A stretch of 64,000 bases of DNA from an uncultured Oscillospiraceae bacterium (GCA_910587505.1 CAJULD010000009.1:1-64000); one strand, 5' to 3'. Positions 48,784 to 58,033 are shown, counted from the first letter of the stretch. Numbers and translations: made by a program. The notes: a model not told the origin generated them from the sequence alone.

Positions 48784-51735
48784 TTAAATCAGATACCGAT
48801 ACCTCGTCAGCACGGTATAGATCAGGATCTCAATCTCCGCCGGCAGATCGTTGGTTTCATCCAGGTCGATTTCCGCCGTCTTTCCGTCCAGCCTCACCAG
48901 CACCCTGCTTCCGTCCAGCGGCAGAAAGCCCGGATTCTTCCCGCTCCCGTCGAAGCCCGCCCGGTCGTGAAACAGGGTAAACTTATCCCGGTAGGGCGCG
49001 CTGTCATAGGGGCAGAACGCCTGGCAGTTGCCGCACTCGTTGCACATCCGGTCCACATGGAGGATCTGGGCCCGGCCGTCGGGCAGCTTTATCACCACGT
49101 TGGCCCGGTTGGGACACACGTCCGCGCAGGTCTGGCATACCACGTTGCAGCTCAGGCACCGCTCGCCCTCCCGTTTGGCGGACTCGCAGAGGATGCCCTT
49201 TCTCGCAATGGCCTCCTCCCTTCCGGCGCAGGCATGGCAGGGAATCTCTGTCTCGTGCTTCGCGCCAATGACCGCCTCCGCGAAGGCCGCAGCGTCGGCG
49301 ATGCCCTCCACCACCGTGGCGGGCCCCCGGAACACGTCGCCGCCGGTGTAGACGTTTTCCAGATTGGTCCTGAAGTCGGGACAGCCCCGGCTGTCCGTCT
49401 CAATCCCGCAGGCGGACAGAGCCTCTGCGTCCACCTTCTCCCCCACGGCGGAGATTACGGTGTCGCAGGGAATCTCCACGGTTTCCTCCGTCTCCACCGG
49501 AGAGCGGCGCCCGGAGGCGTCCGGCTCGCCCAGACGCATTTTCCGGCAGACCAGCTTTCCGTCCTTCTGCTCCACCGGGGACACCAGCTCCAGGAACCGC
49601 ACGCCGTCGGCCATGGCCAGCTCCAGCTCCTCCGCGTCGGCGGGCATGTATTTTCTGGTACGGCGGTAAACCAGGGTGCTGCTCAACCCGCCCGCCCGAA
49701 GGGCCAGCCGGGCGGCGTCCATGGCGGTATTGCCGCCGCCCACCACGGCCACATGTCCCAGCGTCTCCCGCTTCCCGGCCTTCACGTCCCGCATCCAGGC
49801 GATGACGGGCTTCACATTGCCGGAGATGCGCAGATTTCCGGCCTTCCACGCGCCGATGGCAAAGAAGATGTGGGTATATCCCTGCTTCTTCAGCTCATCC
49901 ACACAGGGAGCGAGGGTGTTCAGCTTCACCTCCACCCCCATTTTCTTCATGAGGGCCGCGTCCTTCTCAATGGCCTCATCGCTGATGCGGAAGGAAGGGA
50001 TTACATGGCGCACCACGCCGCCCAGGGCGGCCTCCTTCTCAAAGAGGGTCACAGGAATTCCCGCCCGGCCGCAGAAGTAAGCCGCCGCCATGCCGGTGGG
50101 ACCGCCGCCGATGACGGCAGCCTTCCTGCCATCCGTGACGGGCGCGGCGGGCCTGAGAGAAGGCAGCACCCTGTCATAGCCCCTCCGCGCCGCCGCCAGC
50201 TTGGTATCCCGGATCTGGACGGAGCGGTCATAGAAATTCCGGGTGCACCTGTCCATACAGTGGTGGGCGCAGATGGTCCCCGTGATGAAGGGCAGCGGAT
50301 TCTTTTCCAGAATCACCGTCAGCGCCTCGTCATACCTGCCCTGACGGCAGAGCTCGATATATTCCGGGATGTCCTGTCCGATGGGGCAGCCGCCCTTACA
50401 GGGAGCGGTGAAGCAGTCGATAAGGGGCGCCTTCCCGCAGAGCTTCCGCCTGGGCAGGGGCTTGACGGCCTTGACATGGTACCGGTCCCGCCGGATGGAG
50501 AGAGCCAATGCCTCCGTCTGCTCCACATCCACTCTGGTAAAGGGCTCGAATTTCAGTGTTTCCAGCTTCTCGCCGATCTGCCTGAACCGCTGGTAGCCGC
50601 CGGGCTTCAGCACGGTGGTGGCCATGGTGACGGGCCAGATGCCGCACCGGAAGAGCCGGTCGATGTTGAAGGCGTCCGCGCCGCCGGAGTAACTCAGGCG
50701 CAGCCGGCCGTCAAACTCCCTGCCAATCCGCCGGGCCATTTCGATGGTCAGGGGGAACAGGCTCTTGCCGGCCATGTACATCTCCTCGCTGGGCAGCTCG
50801 TTTCGCTTTACGTCCACGGGGAAGGTGTTGCTGAGCTTCAATCCGAATTCCAGGCCGTTCTTTTCCGCCAGAGCCAGCAGGCGGCGGAACATGGGAATGG
50901 CGTCCGCATATTGCAGGTCCTCGTTAAAGTGGTGCTCATCGAAGGCAATGTAGTCGTAGCCCATCCCGTCCAAAATGTCGCGGGCGGACTGGTATCCCAG
51001 AATGGTGGGGTTGCACTTGACAAAGGTGTGCAGATGCTTCTCCGCAATCAGGTAGGTGGCGATGCGCTCGATTTCATCCGGCGGACAGCCGTGGAGGGTG
51101 GAGACGGTGACGCTGCCGGAGATCCGGGGGCCGATGCCGTCGATGAAGGCGGCTTCTCCGGGGAACATCTCCCGAAGCACCTGCCTGCACTCCTGGAAAA
51201 CGGGAGTGCGGGAGGCATCCATCATCTCGTTGAGGTACCTGTCGATCCCGGGCCCCTGAATGCCCTCCAGGTCATAGCCCACGGACATATTGAAGACAAA
51301 GCCCTCCGGGTCGCCCAGGCCGTAGACTCTGGCCATGATCTTGCAGGCGAACCAGGCCTTCACATATTCCTCATAGGCCTGGGGCACGTACAGCTCCGTG
51401 GACCACTCGCAGTTATAGCACTCGTCCTCCGCCAGAATGCAGGGACGGTTGATGCAGGCGGCCAGCTCCGCCCCGTCCATCTTCTGAACGGTTTTCAGCT
51501 CGAAAAACCGGGCCCCGGCAAAGTAGGCGGCGACGATGTTCTGGGCCAGCTGGGTATTGGGGCCCGCGGCGGGGCCAAAGGGGGTCTCGATCCTCTCGCC
51601 GCCGAAGATGGGGAGGGATTTCTCCCCCGCCACGCAGGGGCGGTAAACGCCGAAGACAGAATTTTCTCTTTCGTACTCGGTGGTGAGCCAGTTCATCAGC
51701 TGCTTGAAGGGAATGGGGATCATCAGTTCAGACAT
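48784..51735 (-). CDS. ygfK: YgfK-type NADPH/Fe-S oxidoreductase (putative selenate reductase subunit)
   Basis: 983 aa. The N-terminal 420 residues resemble dihydropyrimidine/dihydroorotate dehydrogenase-like barrels (TPFGPAAGPNTQLAQNIVAAYFAGARFFELKTVQ). The middle is a GltD-like FAD/NAD(P) module: Fe-S entry CFTAPCKGGCPIGQDIPEY, VIGGGPTGMAAAYFCGRAGIPV and VVGGGNTAMDAARLALRAGG. The C-terminus has ferredoxin clusters CLSCNVVCQTCADVCP and CNECGNCQAFCP. This layout is YgfK. It follows ssnA in the same operon, as in E. coli and in purine/uric-acid clusters of gut anaerobes, where it is thought to pass electrons from a molybdenum hydroxylase. Confidence 0.93.
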   Translation of the reverse strand: MSELMIPIPFKQLMNWLTTEYERENSVFGVYRPCVAGEKSLPIFGGERIETPFGPAAGPNTQLAQNIVAAYFAGARFFELKTVQKMDGAELAACINRPCILAEDECYNCEWSTELYVPQAYEEYVKAWFACKIMARVYGLGDPEGFVFNMSVGYDLEGIQGPGIDRYLNEMMDASRTPVFQECRQVLREMFPGEAAFIDGIGPRISGSVTVSTLHGCPPDEIERIATYLIAEKHLHTFVKCNPTILGYQSARDILDGMGYDYIAFDEHHFNEDLQYADAIPMFRRLLALAEKNGLEFGLKLSNTFPVDVKRNELPSEEMYMAGKSLFPLTIEMARRIGREFDGRLRLSYSGGADAFNIDRLFRCGIWPVTMATTVLKPGGYQRFRQIGEKLETLKFEPFTRVDVEQTEALALSIRRDRYHVKAVKPLPRRKLCGKAPLIDCFTAPCKGGCPIGQDIPEYIELCRQGRYDEALTVILEKNPLPFITGTICAHHCMDRCTRNFYDRSVQIRDTKLAAARRGYDRVLPSLRPAAPVTDGRKAAVIGGGPTGMAAAYFCGRAGIPVTLFEKEAALGGVVRHVIPSFRISDEAIEKDAALMKKMGVEVKLNTLAPCVDELKKQGYTHIFFAIGAWKAGNLRISGNVKPVIAWMRDVKAGKRETLGHVAVVGGGNTAMDAARLALRAGGLSSTLVYRRTRKYMPADAEELELAMADGVRFLELVSPVEQKDGKLVCRKMRLGEPDASGRRSPVETEETVEIPCDTVISAVGEKVDAEALSACGIETDSRGCPDFRTNLENVYTGGDVFRGPATVVEGIADAAAFAEAVIGAKHETEIPCHACAGREEAIARKGILCESAKREGERCLSCNVVCQTCADVCPNRANVVIKLPDGRAQILHVDRMCNECGNCQAFCPYDSAPYRDKFTLFHDRAGFDGSGKNPGFLPLDGSRVLVRLDGKTAEIDLDETNDLPAEIEILIYTVLTRYRYLI

Positions 51736-51891
51736 GTTTTCTCTCCTTTCCGCGCCCTTCGGGCACGGTCAAATTCCAACCGGCGGCCCTGCGTGCCGCG
51801 ACCGCCTGTTACGCTCCGTTGCATCCGGGGCCTCCGGCCCCGGAAATCGACTCGGGAAGAATCCGCCTTTCGCGCCCGCAGGGCGCAAAGA

Positions 51892-53232
51892 TCAGTATTG
51901 GCAGTGGTTGAGCTCTCCCCACAGTTTCCTGGCCTCCTCCAGGATATGGGCGTTGACAGCCTCCTCGTCAATGCCCACCAGCTCCCGGTCCTTCATCAGG
52001 AGCTTTCCATTACAGATCGTGGTCTGGCACTGGCGGCCCGTCATGCCGAAGAGCATGTGCCCGTCGATGTTGGCGTCGGAAAACGGGGTGAAGGGCCTGT
52101 AATCCATGACGATCACATCCGCCGCCGCGCCGGGGGCAAGGCGGCCCAGCGGCACGCCGAAATACTTCTCCCCGATAGCCGGGTTGTTCCTGAAGAGCAT
52201 GGCGGTAACCTCCCCCCAGCCCACGTTGGGCATGCAGGCGTTGTGCCGCTGGATGGCCAGGGCCACCTTCAGACTCTCCAGCATGTCGTTGGTATAGGCG
52301 TCGGTGCCCAGGCCCACCAGGATCCCACGCTGCATCAGCTGGAGCACCGGGGAGCAGCCCACGGCGTTGCTCATGTTGCTCTCCGGGTTATTGACGCACA
52401 TGGTCTCCGTGGCCCGGATGATTTCCATCTCGGCGGTGTTCACGTGAATGCAGTGCCCCAGAATCGTCCTGGGGCCCAGGATGCCGTGGTCCTGCAGCCG
52501 CTGGACCGGGCGGCGGCCATAATTTTGCAGGCTGTCGTACACGTCGTTCATGCCCTCGGACACGTGGATATGGAACCCGGTGCGGCCGTTGTTGGCCGCT
52601 ACCATTTTCTCAAAGGTCCTGTCGCTGATGGTGAACAGAGCGTGGCCGCCGAACATGGCCGCCAGCATGCCGCCGGGATTGCGCTCGCAGTAGTCCAGCC
52701 AGTCCCTGTTCTCCTGAATGGACTGCTCCGCCTTCTCCTCCCCGTCCCGGTCGCTGACTTCATAGCACAGGCAGGAGCGGATGCCAAACGTCTTCGCGCT
52801 CTCCGCGATCTGGAACAGGGAGCCGGGAATCTCTCCGAAGGAGGCGTGATGGTCAAAGATGGTGGTCACGCCCTGCCTGATACAGTCCAGATACAGCGCG
52901 TCGGCGCTGGCGCGGGTGCCCGCAAGGGTCAGATGCCGGTCAATGTTCCACCACTGGCCGTCCAGGACCTCATAGAAGCTGGTGGGGTTGAAGCCGTCGA
53001 TGCTCAGCCCTCTGGCCAGAGCGGAGTAGATGTGCGTGTGCGCGTTCACCAGCCCCGGCATGATGACGCCACCTTTGGCGTCCACAAATTCCGCCGCCGG
53101 GTATTTTTCCTTCAGCTCCGCCGTGGTTCCCACCGCCGCAATTTTCGCGCCGTCGATGGCCACCCCGCCGTCTGGGAGACAGGGGACGGCTCCGTCCCGT
53201 GTAATGAGTCTTCCGTTTGCCAGAATGTACAT
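51892..53232 (-). CDS. ssnA: SsnA-family amidohydrolase
   Basis: 446-aa metal-dependent amidohydrolase. ILANGRLITRD opens the family pattern, then GLVNAHTHIYSALARGL (HxH metal ligands), TIFDHHASFGEIPGSLF, GFHIHVSEGMNDVYD, ILGHCIHVN and VGLGTDAYTNDM (final Asp). SsnA sits with YgfK and selenium-dependent hydroxylase genes in E. coli and many gut anaerobes; a role in breakdown of purine-derived compounds has been proposed. GGAGGA precedes the ATG at 53230-53232. A 155-nt leader with three hairpins lies before it. Confidence 0.93.
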   Translation of the reverse strand: MYILANGRLITRDGAVPCLPDGGVAIDGAKIAAVGTTAELKEKYPAAEFVDAKGGVIMPGLVNAHTHIYSALARGLSIDGFNPTSFYEVLDGQWWNIDRHLTLAGTRASADALYLDCIRQGVTTIFDHHASFGEIPGSLFQIAESAKTFGIRSCLCYEVSDRDGEEKAEQSIQENRDWLDYCERNPGGMLAAMFGGHALFTISDRTFEKMVAANNGRTGFHIHVSEGMNDVYDSLQNYGRRPVQRLQDHGILGPRTILGHCIHVNTAEMEIIRATETMCVNNPESNMSNAVGCSPVLQLMQRGILVGLGTDAYTNDMLESLKVALAIQRHNACMPNVGWGEVTAMLFRNNPAIGEKYFGVPLGRLAPGAAADVIVMDYRPFTPFSDANIDGHMLFGMTGRQCQTTICNGKLLMKDRELVGIDEEAVNAHILEEARKLWGELNHCQY

Positions 53233-53287
53233 GGTTTTCCTCCTCTTTCCTGCTTCTGCCTGTTTTTTGGATAAAAGAAAAATGCTC

Positions 53288-53370
53288 CAGACCTTTCGGT
53301 CTGAAACACTCAAGCGCAACCTGAGTGATAGTTGCAGCCCGTGCGCGCGGCACTTCGTTACAGCTACCAC
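53288..53370 (-). promoter_or_regulatory. Structured 5' leader of ssnA (three tandem hairpins)
   Basis: Reading the minus strand from the likely start site: (1) 53370-53357 pairs with 53338-53325 in a long stem with wobbles (GTGGTAGCTGTAAC / GCTGCAACTATCAC) around a GTGC..GCAC-bearing loop; (2) CACTCA (53312-53307 as complement) and TGAGTG form a second stem that shares bases with the first; (3) CAGACC-GAAA-GGTCTG is followed by a T-rich stretch. The first two are partly exclusive. This is the pattern of a regulatory RNA, but I do not match it to a known class. Confidence 0.5.
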
Positions 53371-53393
53371 CGTATTCTCTTTTTTGCATTTTT

Positions 53394-53422
53394 ATTATAG
53401 CGGATTTTCCGGTCGATTGCAA
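53394..53422 (-). promoter_or_regulatory. Promoter of ssnA-ygfK
   Basis: Minus strand TTGCAA (53422-53417), 17-nt spacer, consensus TATAAT (53399-53394). The transcript would begin near 53387, giving a leader of about 155 nt. The remaining spacer up to citXG (53423-53691) holds no gene. Confidence 0.75.
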
Positions 53423-53627
53423 TGGAAATCCGTGCAATTTCCGTTTGGCTGGCTTACAAAAAATTCCGGTTTGGCTTGTGCGGTTTGACGAAAAATTTTT
53501 CTGCTCCGATGGGCGGGGCCGGAAGTCCCAGGCCCCGGATTGCTTTTGCCACCACGGAGGCCGCCTGCGGCCAGCCAGACGCCTGACGGCTCCCAGGGCC
53601 CTGCATATCCGGCCCGTGAGAAAGGCG

Positions 53628-53652
53628 GCGCGGACCCGTTAGGTCCGCGCCT
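53628..53652 (-). terminator. Terminator candidate after citXG
   Basis: GGCGCGGACC and GGTCCGCGCC form a perfect 10-bp stem with a 5-nt loop, 40 nt after the citXG stop; only a short T/C stretch follows on the minus strand. Confidence 0.6.
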
Positions 53653-53691
53653 GCTCTCCCGCCGGCAGCATGTCCCCCTCATCTGCGCCTG

Positions 53692-55056
53692 TTACACCCT
53701 CGCCTCACTCCAGCTGTGCAGGAAAAGCGCGGCCGCCAGCAGATCGGCGCAGCCGCCGGGGGACAGCCGGTCCCGGATAAACGCCTGATCCAGCAGAACA
53801 ATATCCTCCATATCCGGCAAAGGGTTCCGTTCCAGCAGCCGGGCGCAATTCGCCGCCGCCTCCCCCGCCCGCGCCAGACCCCCCCGGGAGATCATGCTGG
53901 TGTCCGTCCCGCGGGCAATCAGATGGAGCAGCGCAATGGCGCCGGCGTCGTTGCGGCTCCGGTTGGCGGCCAGGGCCTGCCGCAGAACCGGCAGGGCGAC
54001 GTCCGCCACGCCGGGAAACCCCCGGGCGGCCTCTCCCCGGACGCCGGCAATGCCATGCGCCAGATAAAGCCGCTCCCCGGCGGTACGGGCGCTTCCGGCG
54101 TCCATGGCGGCCAGCTCCGCCGCCATGGCTCCGGCGGTCATGGCCCCGCACTCCGCCAGAATGGCTTCCGCGTCCCGGCAGGGAGCCTCCGCGCGCCACA
54201 GCCGCCCCGCCGCCCCGCAGATAATCCCCAGCGTGAAAATGGCTCCCTTGTGGGTGTTCACGCCGTTTGTGGCGGCAAACATGGCGCGTTCGGCCTGCTT
54301 TCCCGCCTGCCGCAGAGCGGAGAAGGTCTCCGGCGGCGGCAGCGCCGCCGTCTCCCGGCCGGTCTGGAAGCAGGTTCCCCAGTAGGGGGCCAGCGCAGCG
54401 GCGCTGGCGGTGAAGGTGAAGAGATCCATGTCCTGGTGGCTGCCGCTGTTGGCGCGGTCCACCAGTCCGGGCTTGGGAGTGACGCACACCTCGTCCAGCA
54501 GGGCCCGCGTCGCCAGAGCGGCGGCCTGCTCCTGATCCGCTCTGGCAAACCAGGTCTCCAGAATACGCCGGGTAACCCCCTGCAGCTCCTCCACCCGATG
54601 GACCCGCCGGGAGGCGCAGCCCTTCCCCGGCGCGCCGCAGACGATGCAGCGGCGGGGCGCGCCGCCGGTTTCCTCCCGGTCCAGCCTGCGCCCGTCCAGG
54701 TCCAGTACGTCCAGGTCGAAAAGCCGTCCCAGAGGGGAGCCGTCCTCAATGGAGACGCACACCGCCTTGCACTCCCGCGCCGGGGCCTCCACGGCGCAGA
54801 GCGCCTCGCAGCCCGTATGGGCCAGCCGTTCCATCCGGTCCAGCACCGGCAGCTTCGCGCTCCACAGACCGGCCTCCAGCTGCTCCAGCCCCGCCCGGAA
54901 GGCGCGGCGAAGCAGAGGCGAGTCCTTCCGGGGACCGGCAATGTTCAGGGAAAAGGAGATCACCGGCGCGCCGTACCGCATCCGGAGAGCCTCCTGGGCC
55001 TGCGCGCGGGCCTCCCGCGCCGCCAGCATTTCTTCCAATGTCACATCCCGCTCCAT
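53692..55056 (-). CDS. citXG: CitX-CitG fusion: citrate lyase prosthetic group synthesis and transfer
   Basis: 454 aa. Residues 1-165 are CitX (holo-ACP transferase): VISFSLNIAGPRKDSPLLRRAF, RRCIVCGAPGKGCASRRVH. Residues about 175-454 are CitG (triphosphoribosyl-dephospho-CoA synthase): LLDEVCVTPKPGLVDRANSGSHQDMDLFTF, NGVNTHKGAIFTLGI and SPGGCADLLAAALFL. Together they make and attach the unusual CoA derivative on CitD. Fusions of these two occur in other bacteria. The ATG at 55054-55056 follows GGGGG by 8 nt; a GTG three codons earlier abuts the SD. It is the last cit gene. Confidence 0.94.
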   Translation of the reverse strand: MERDVTLEEMLAAREARAQAQEALRMRYGAPVISFSLNIAGPRKDSPLLRRAFRAGLEQLEAGLWSAKLPVLDRMERLAHTGCEALCAVEAPARECKAVCVSIEDGSPLGRLFDLDVLDLDGRRLDREETGGAPRRCIVCGAPGKGCASRRVHRVEELQGVTRRILETWFARADQEQAAALATRALLDEVCVTPKPGLVDRANSGSHQDMDLFTFTASAAALAPYWGTCFQTGRETAALPPPETFSALRQAGKQAERAMFAATNGVNTHKGAIFTLGIICGAAGRLWRAEAPCRDAEAILAECGAMTAGAMAAELAAMDAGSARTAGERLYLAHGIAGVRGEAARGFPGVADVALPVLRQALAANRSRNDAGAIALLHLIARGTDTSMISRGGLARAGEAAANCARLLERNPLPDMEDIVLLDQAFIRDRLSPGGCADLLAAALFLHSWSEARV

Positions 55057-55092
55057 ACCGGACACCCCCGCATTCTATTTCCGCAGATTTTG

Positions 55093-55128
55093 CTCTGATA
55101 CCTTTTCCCGGAAGAAAAAGTATCAGAG
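55093..55128. repeat. Hairpin between citC and citXG
   Basis: CTCTGATAC (55093-55101) and GTATCAGAG (55120-55128) pair, with an imperfect CTTTTCC/GGAAGAAAAAG inner stem. It is a relative of the CTTTTTCTT...AAGAAAAAG hairpins elsewhere. It may partly stop read-through into citXG. Confidence 0.55.
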
Positions 55129-55200
55129 AGTTAAAAATTTCATTTTTTATCCCCAGGAACCTCCGGAAGGTCCACAGGCAGCCGTGGTGCCCTGCGCGCA

Positions 55201-56235
55201 TCAGTAGTGAGCCACGTCGTTTTCTGCCCGAATCGCGCGAATCACGTCCTCCGCCTCCGGGGAGGCAAAAAAGCGCCAGGTGCTCTCCGGCACCAGCGCG
55301 CGGATATCCGCCGTCCGTCCGTCGTGGATGGCCTGCCGCACCGTGCTGGCGCTGACCGGACGGCCCTCCGCCTCCAGCCGGGGAATGATCCGGCAGTCAA
55401 TCCCCAGCTCCGGCAGACGCCGGAGCATGATTTCATTGTACAAGGCGGTGACGCGGCTGGATGTTTCCTCCCCCACATAGCGCCGTGCGACGCCCAGACA
55501 GGCGGCGATCCGGCCGAAAACCTCCAGATCCAGGGCGGCGTGGGCCCGGATGACCGCGTCCTCGTCCCTCAGAAAGTAGCTGGGAAAGGTGGCGGAGCTG
55601 ATGATATAGGGCCCGGAATCGTGGCAGATCACATTGGGCAGATGCGCCGTTCCCTCCCGGACTAACCGCCGGCGCACCGCGAAGGGAATCGGTCCTGCCT
55701 CCTCGCTGAGAATGAAGAGATGGACCGCATCGTTCTCCGCCGCCGCCCGCTCCACCAGATGGAGATGGCCCAGGGTGAAGGGGTTGGCGTTCATGACGAT
55801 GGCGGCGGCGGTCCCCCCCGTCCGCTCCAGGGCGTCACAGTAGCCGGAGAAGCCCCGGCGGCGGTTCTCCATAAATACCAGACTGTCCGGCACGCGGGCA
55901 ATCTCATGGAACCCCAGATCTCCGAAGAACCGGGCGCTTTCCGGTCTGGTGTACAGGAACAGACGGGTGTTCCCCCGCAGAGCCTGGTACTCTACCAGGT
56001 GGCCGACGATCTGATTGAGCAGGCCCTCGCCCTGCCGCGCCCGGTCCACCGCCAGACAGCGGATGGTGCTGCCAAAGCAGCTGCCGGTGGCTACCAGGCG
56101 GCAGTCCCCGTCATAGAGACCGCAGGTGTAATCCAGATTGCCGTCCCGGCGGATGCCCTCCTGCTCCAGCAGGGCGTCCACCTGCCGCTGGGCCCGGAGG
56201 TCGCGGGGGGAGATGGCGGTCAGCGTATCGCTCAT
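55201..56235 (-). CDS. citC: [Citrate (pro-3S)-lyase] ligase CitC
   Basis: Acetylates the thiol of the citrate lyase prosthetic group with acetate and ATP, switching the lyase on. 344 aa: an N-terminal GNAT-like domain (IRCLAVDRARQGEGLLNQIVGHLV) and a C-terminal nucleotidyltransferase domain with AAIVMNANPFTLGHLHLVERAA (HxGH-type motif) and SASTVRQAI. GGAGG precedes the ATG. It sits after the transporter gene and behind one copy of the 99-bp repeat. Confidence 0.95.
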   Translation of the reverse strand: MSDTLTAISPRDLRAQRQVDALLEQEGIRRDGNLDYTCGLYDGDCRLVATGSCFGSTIRCLAVDRARQGEGLLNQIVGHLVEYQALRGNTRLFLYTRPESARFFGDLGFHEIARVPDSLVFMENRRRGFSGYCDALERTGGTAAAIVMNANPFTLGHLHLVERAAAENDAVHLFILSEEAGPIPFAVRRRLVREGTAHLPNVICHDSGPYIISSATFPSYFLRDEDAVIRAHAALDLEVFGRIAACLGVARRYVGEETSSRVTALYNEIMLRRLPELGIDCRIIPRLEAEGRPVSASTVRQAIHDGRTADIRALVPESTWRFFASPEAEDVIRAIRAENDVAHY

Positions 56236-56290
56236 GGCAGGAAGCCTCCTGTTGCCTGTCGTTTTCTTTGCCGCCTCCGGCGGCAGGGAA

Positions 56291-56389
56291 GGAAAGCGCG
56301 GGAATCCTGTCGGATTTCAGGCTTTTTTCACGCAGTCCGGACGGTAAATTTTCCGTCAGGATGTCTGCTCCCGCCTGTTGGTTCAGCTT
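56291..56389. repeat. 99-bp direct repeat, copy A (upstream of citC)
   Basis: 96 of 99 bases match copy B at 57929-58027; same orientation. It contains an AATCC-TGTC-GGATT hairpin and a CCGGACGG...CCGTCAGG hairpin (one arm mismatch in this copy). It lies in the spacer between citMHS and citC. Confidence 0.9.
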
Positions 56390-56471
56390 TTAAAATTATA
56401 TCACAGTCTGGAGAAATAAGGAAGCCCCCTGACGCCGCAGCCCGCAAACGTCAGGGGGAGCGAAAACGGAG

Positions 56472-57839
56472 TTACAGCGGCATGATGCCCAGCGCTATGG
56501 CAAAAATCATGCACAGAATCGAGAACCCCCAGACATAGAGGAAGCTGTTTCTGATATGGTCTTTGATGTCTACCTCCGCCAGGCCCACGCCCAGCAGGGT
56601 GGCTGGCACCATGGGACTGATGAAGGTGGCGCAGTTGCGGCAGACCACCATGGCCACGGCGATGGGAAGAGCGGCGATGCCGAAGCCTTCGCCAATGCCA
56701 ATCATAACCGGGAGCATGCCGTAGAAGTAGCTGTCGGTATCGAAGGCCAGCGCCAGGGGCACGGACAGGATGCCGATGACCAGGGGCAGGTGACGGCCCA
56801 GGAAGGCGGGCAGGATCATCCGGATAAGATCCGCCATGCAGGTGACCACACTGGCCGTTTCCACGCCATTCACCGTCACGCTCTTCACCAGCACGCCCAT
56901 GAGTACCGCTGCTCCCATCAGCGTGGAGCACATCATCAGCGCAGGACCGGCATGGAGGTTGATGATCTTTTTGTGCATTCCGGCGTCAAAACCATAGTTG
57001 ACCAGGATGGCCACCGCCACGCCCAGCATGAAGGGCACGTAACTGGGGAATTCGTCCCGGATCAGCAGCGCAATCACGCCGATGGTCAGCAGCACGTTGA
57101 ACCAGAACAGCCTGGGGCGGGCCAGCTCATTCCGGGAGGTCCGGGCGGTCTCATCCGGAACCGCTTCGCCCTCCAGCCGGGCCAGCCTGCCGTTCAGACC
57201 GGCGCCTCGCTTCTGCTCCTGCCAGCCCGCCAGCACCGCGTGGGCCAGACTCAGTATCACGCCGAAGATCTGAACAGGCAGCAGGGTGTTCCACAGGCTC
57301 CCCGCTTCCATGCCCAGCACCGAAGCTGCCCGCATGGTGGGACCCGCCCAGGGCATCAGATTCAGCACGCCCATGGCCAGCACGCTTACCCGCAGCAGGG
57401 TGGTGGAGCGCATGTGCATCTTCCTGTAGACCGGCAGCATGGCGGGCACTACAATGCAGAAGGTGGACGCGCCGCCGCCGTCCAGGTGACCGATGAGGGC
57501 GATGACCGTGGTCATGACGGTCACGCCGATGACACTGTTGCCCACCAGCTTCATGAGCTTGCCGATGATGACGTCAAACATGCCCGCGTCGGTCATGATG
57601 CCGAAATAGAGCACACTGAACACGAACAGCGCGGCGGTGGGTGCGGTGGAATTAAAGCCGGCTTTGATGAGGCTGCCTGCGTCGCCGACGCTGTAGTATC
57701 CGCCGATGACCAGGATCATGGCCAGAATAAAGGGAAAGACGATGAAAGCAATGCCGGGAAGGGTCCTGCTCCTGAACAGGGTCACCACGATGGCAATGAT
57801 ACAGATAAAGCCAAGAATACCAACAACCACTTCGGACAT
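56472..57839 (-). CDS. CitMHS-family citrate:cation symporter
   Basis: 455 aa with about 12 spans. Seen: IGILGFICIIAIVVTLFRSR-like N-terminus, the LIGHLDGGGASTFCIVVPAMLPVYRKM loop and the C-terminal VMVVCRNCATFISPMVPATLLGVGLAEVDIKDHIRNSFLYVWG, typical of CitMHS proteins (B. subtilis CitM/CitH type) that import metal-citrate complexes. GAGGAG precedes the ATG at 57837-57839; a start five codons earlier is nearer the SD. Its place between citF and citC shows it feeds the lyase. It is flanked on both sides by the 99-bp repeat. Confidence 0.93.
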   Translation of the reverse strand: MSEVVVGILGFICIIAIVVTLFRSRTLPGIAFIVFPFILAMILVIGGYYSVGDAGSLIKAGFNSTAPTAALFVFSVLYFGIMTDAGMFDVIIGKLMKLVGNSVIGVTVMTTVIALIGHLDGGGASTFCIVVPAMLPVYRKMHMRSTTLLRVSVLAMGVLNLMPWAGPTMRAASVLGMEAGSLWNTLLPVQIFGVILSLAHAVLAGWQEQKRGAGLNGRLARLEGEAVPDETARTSRNELARPRLFWFNVLLTIGVIALLIRDEFPSYVPFMLGVAVAILVNYGFDAGMHKKIINLHAGPALMMCSTLMGAAVLMGVLVKSVTVNGVETASVVTCMADLIRMILPAFLGRHLPLVIGILSVPLALAFDTDSYFYGMLPVMIGIGEGFGIAALPIAVAMVVCRNCATFISPMVPATLLGVGLAEVDIKDHIRNSFLYVWGFSILCMIFAIALGIMPL

Positions 57840-57928
57840 GGATGATCTCCTCAATATTTTTTCTGTTTTTAAGATCCTGTACCAGCAGGCGACGTGCGCA
57901 GATAGACGGGAAAATTTTTGACCGGCAG

Positions 57929-58027
57929 GGAAAGCGCGGGAATCCTGTCGGATTTCAGGCTTTTTTCGCGAAGTCCGGACGGTAAATTTTCCGTCCGGAT
58001 GTCTGCTCCCGCCTGTTGGTTCAGCTT
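57929..58027. repeat. 99-bp direct repeat, copy B (upstream of citMHS)
   Basis: Second copy of the element at 56291-56389. Here the CCGGACGG...CCGTCCGG hairpin is perfect (9 bp). It lies between the citF stop and citMHS, so each copy precedes a cit gene on the minus strand. Confidence 0.9.
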
Positions 58028-58033
58028 CTGATT

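Noticed and set aside
48967..53274. 1435-codon open frame on the plus strand
   Set aside because: It lies opposite ygfK and ssnA, which have full family motifs. Long antisense frames are expected in GC-rich coding DNA; its protein is His/Gly/Val-rich and has no motif.
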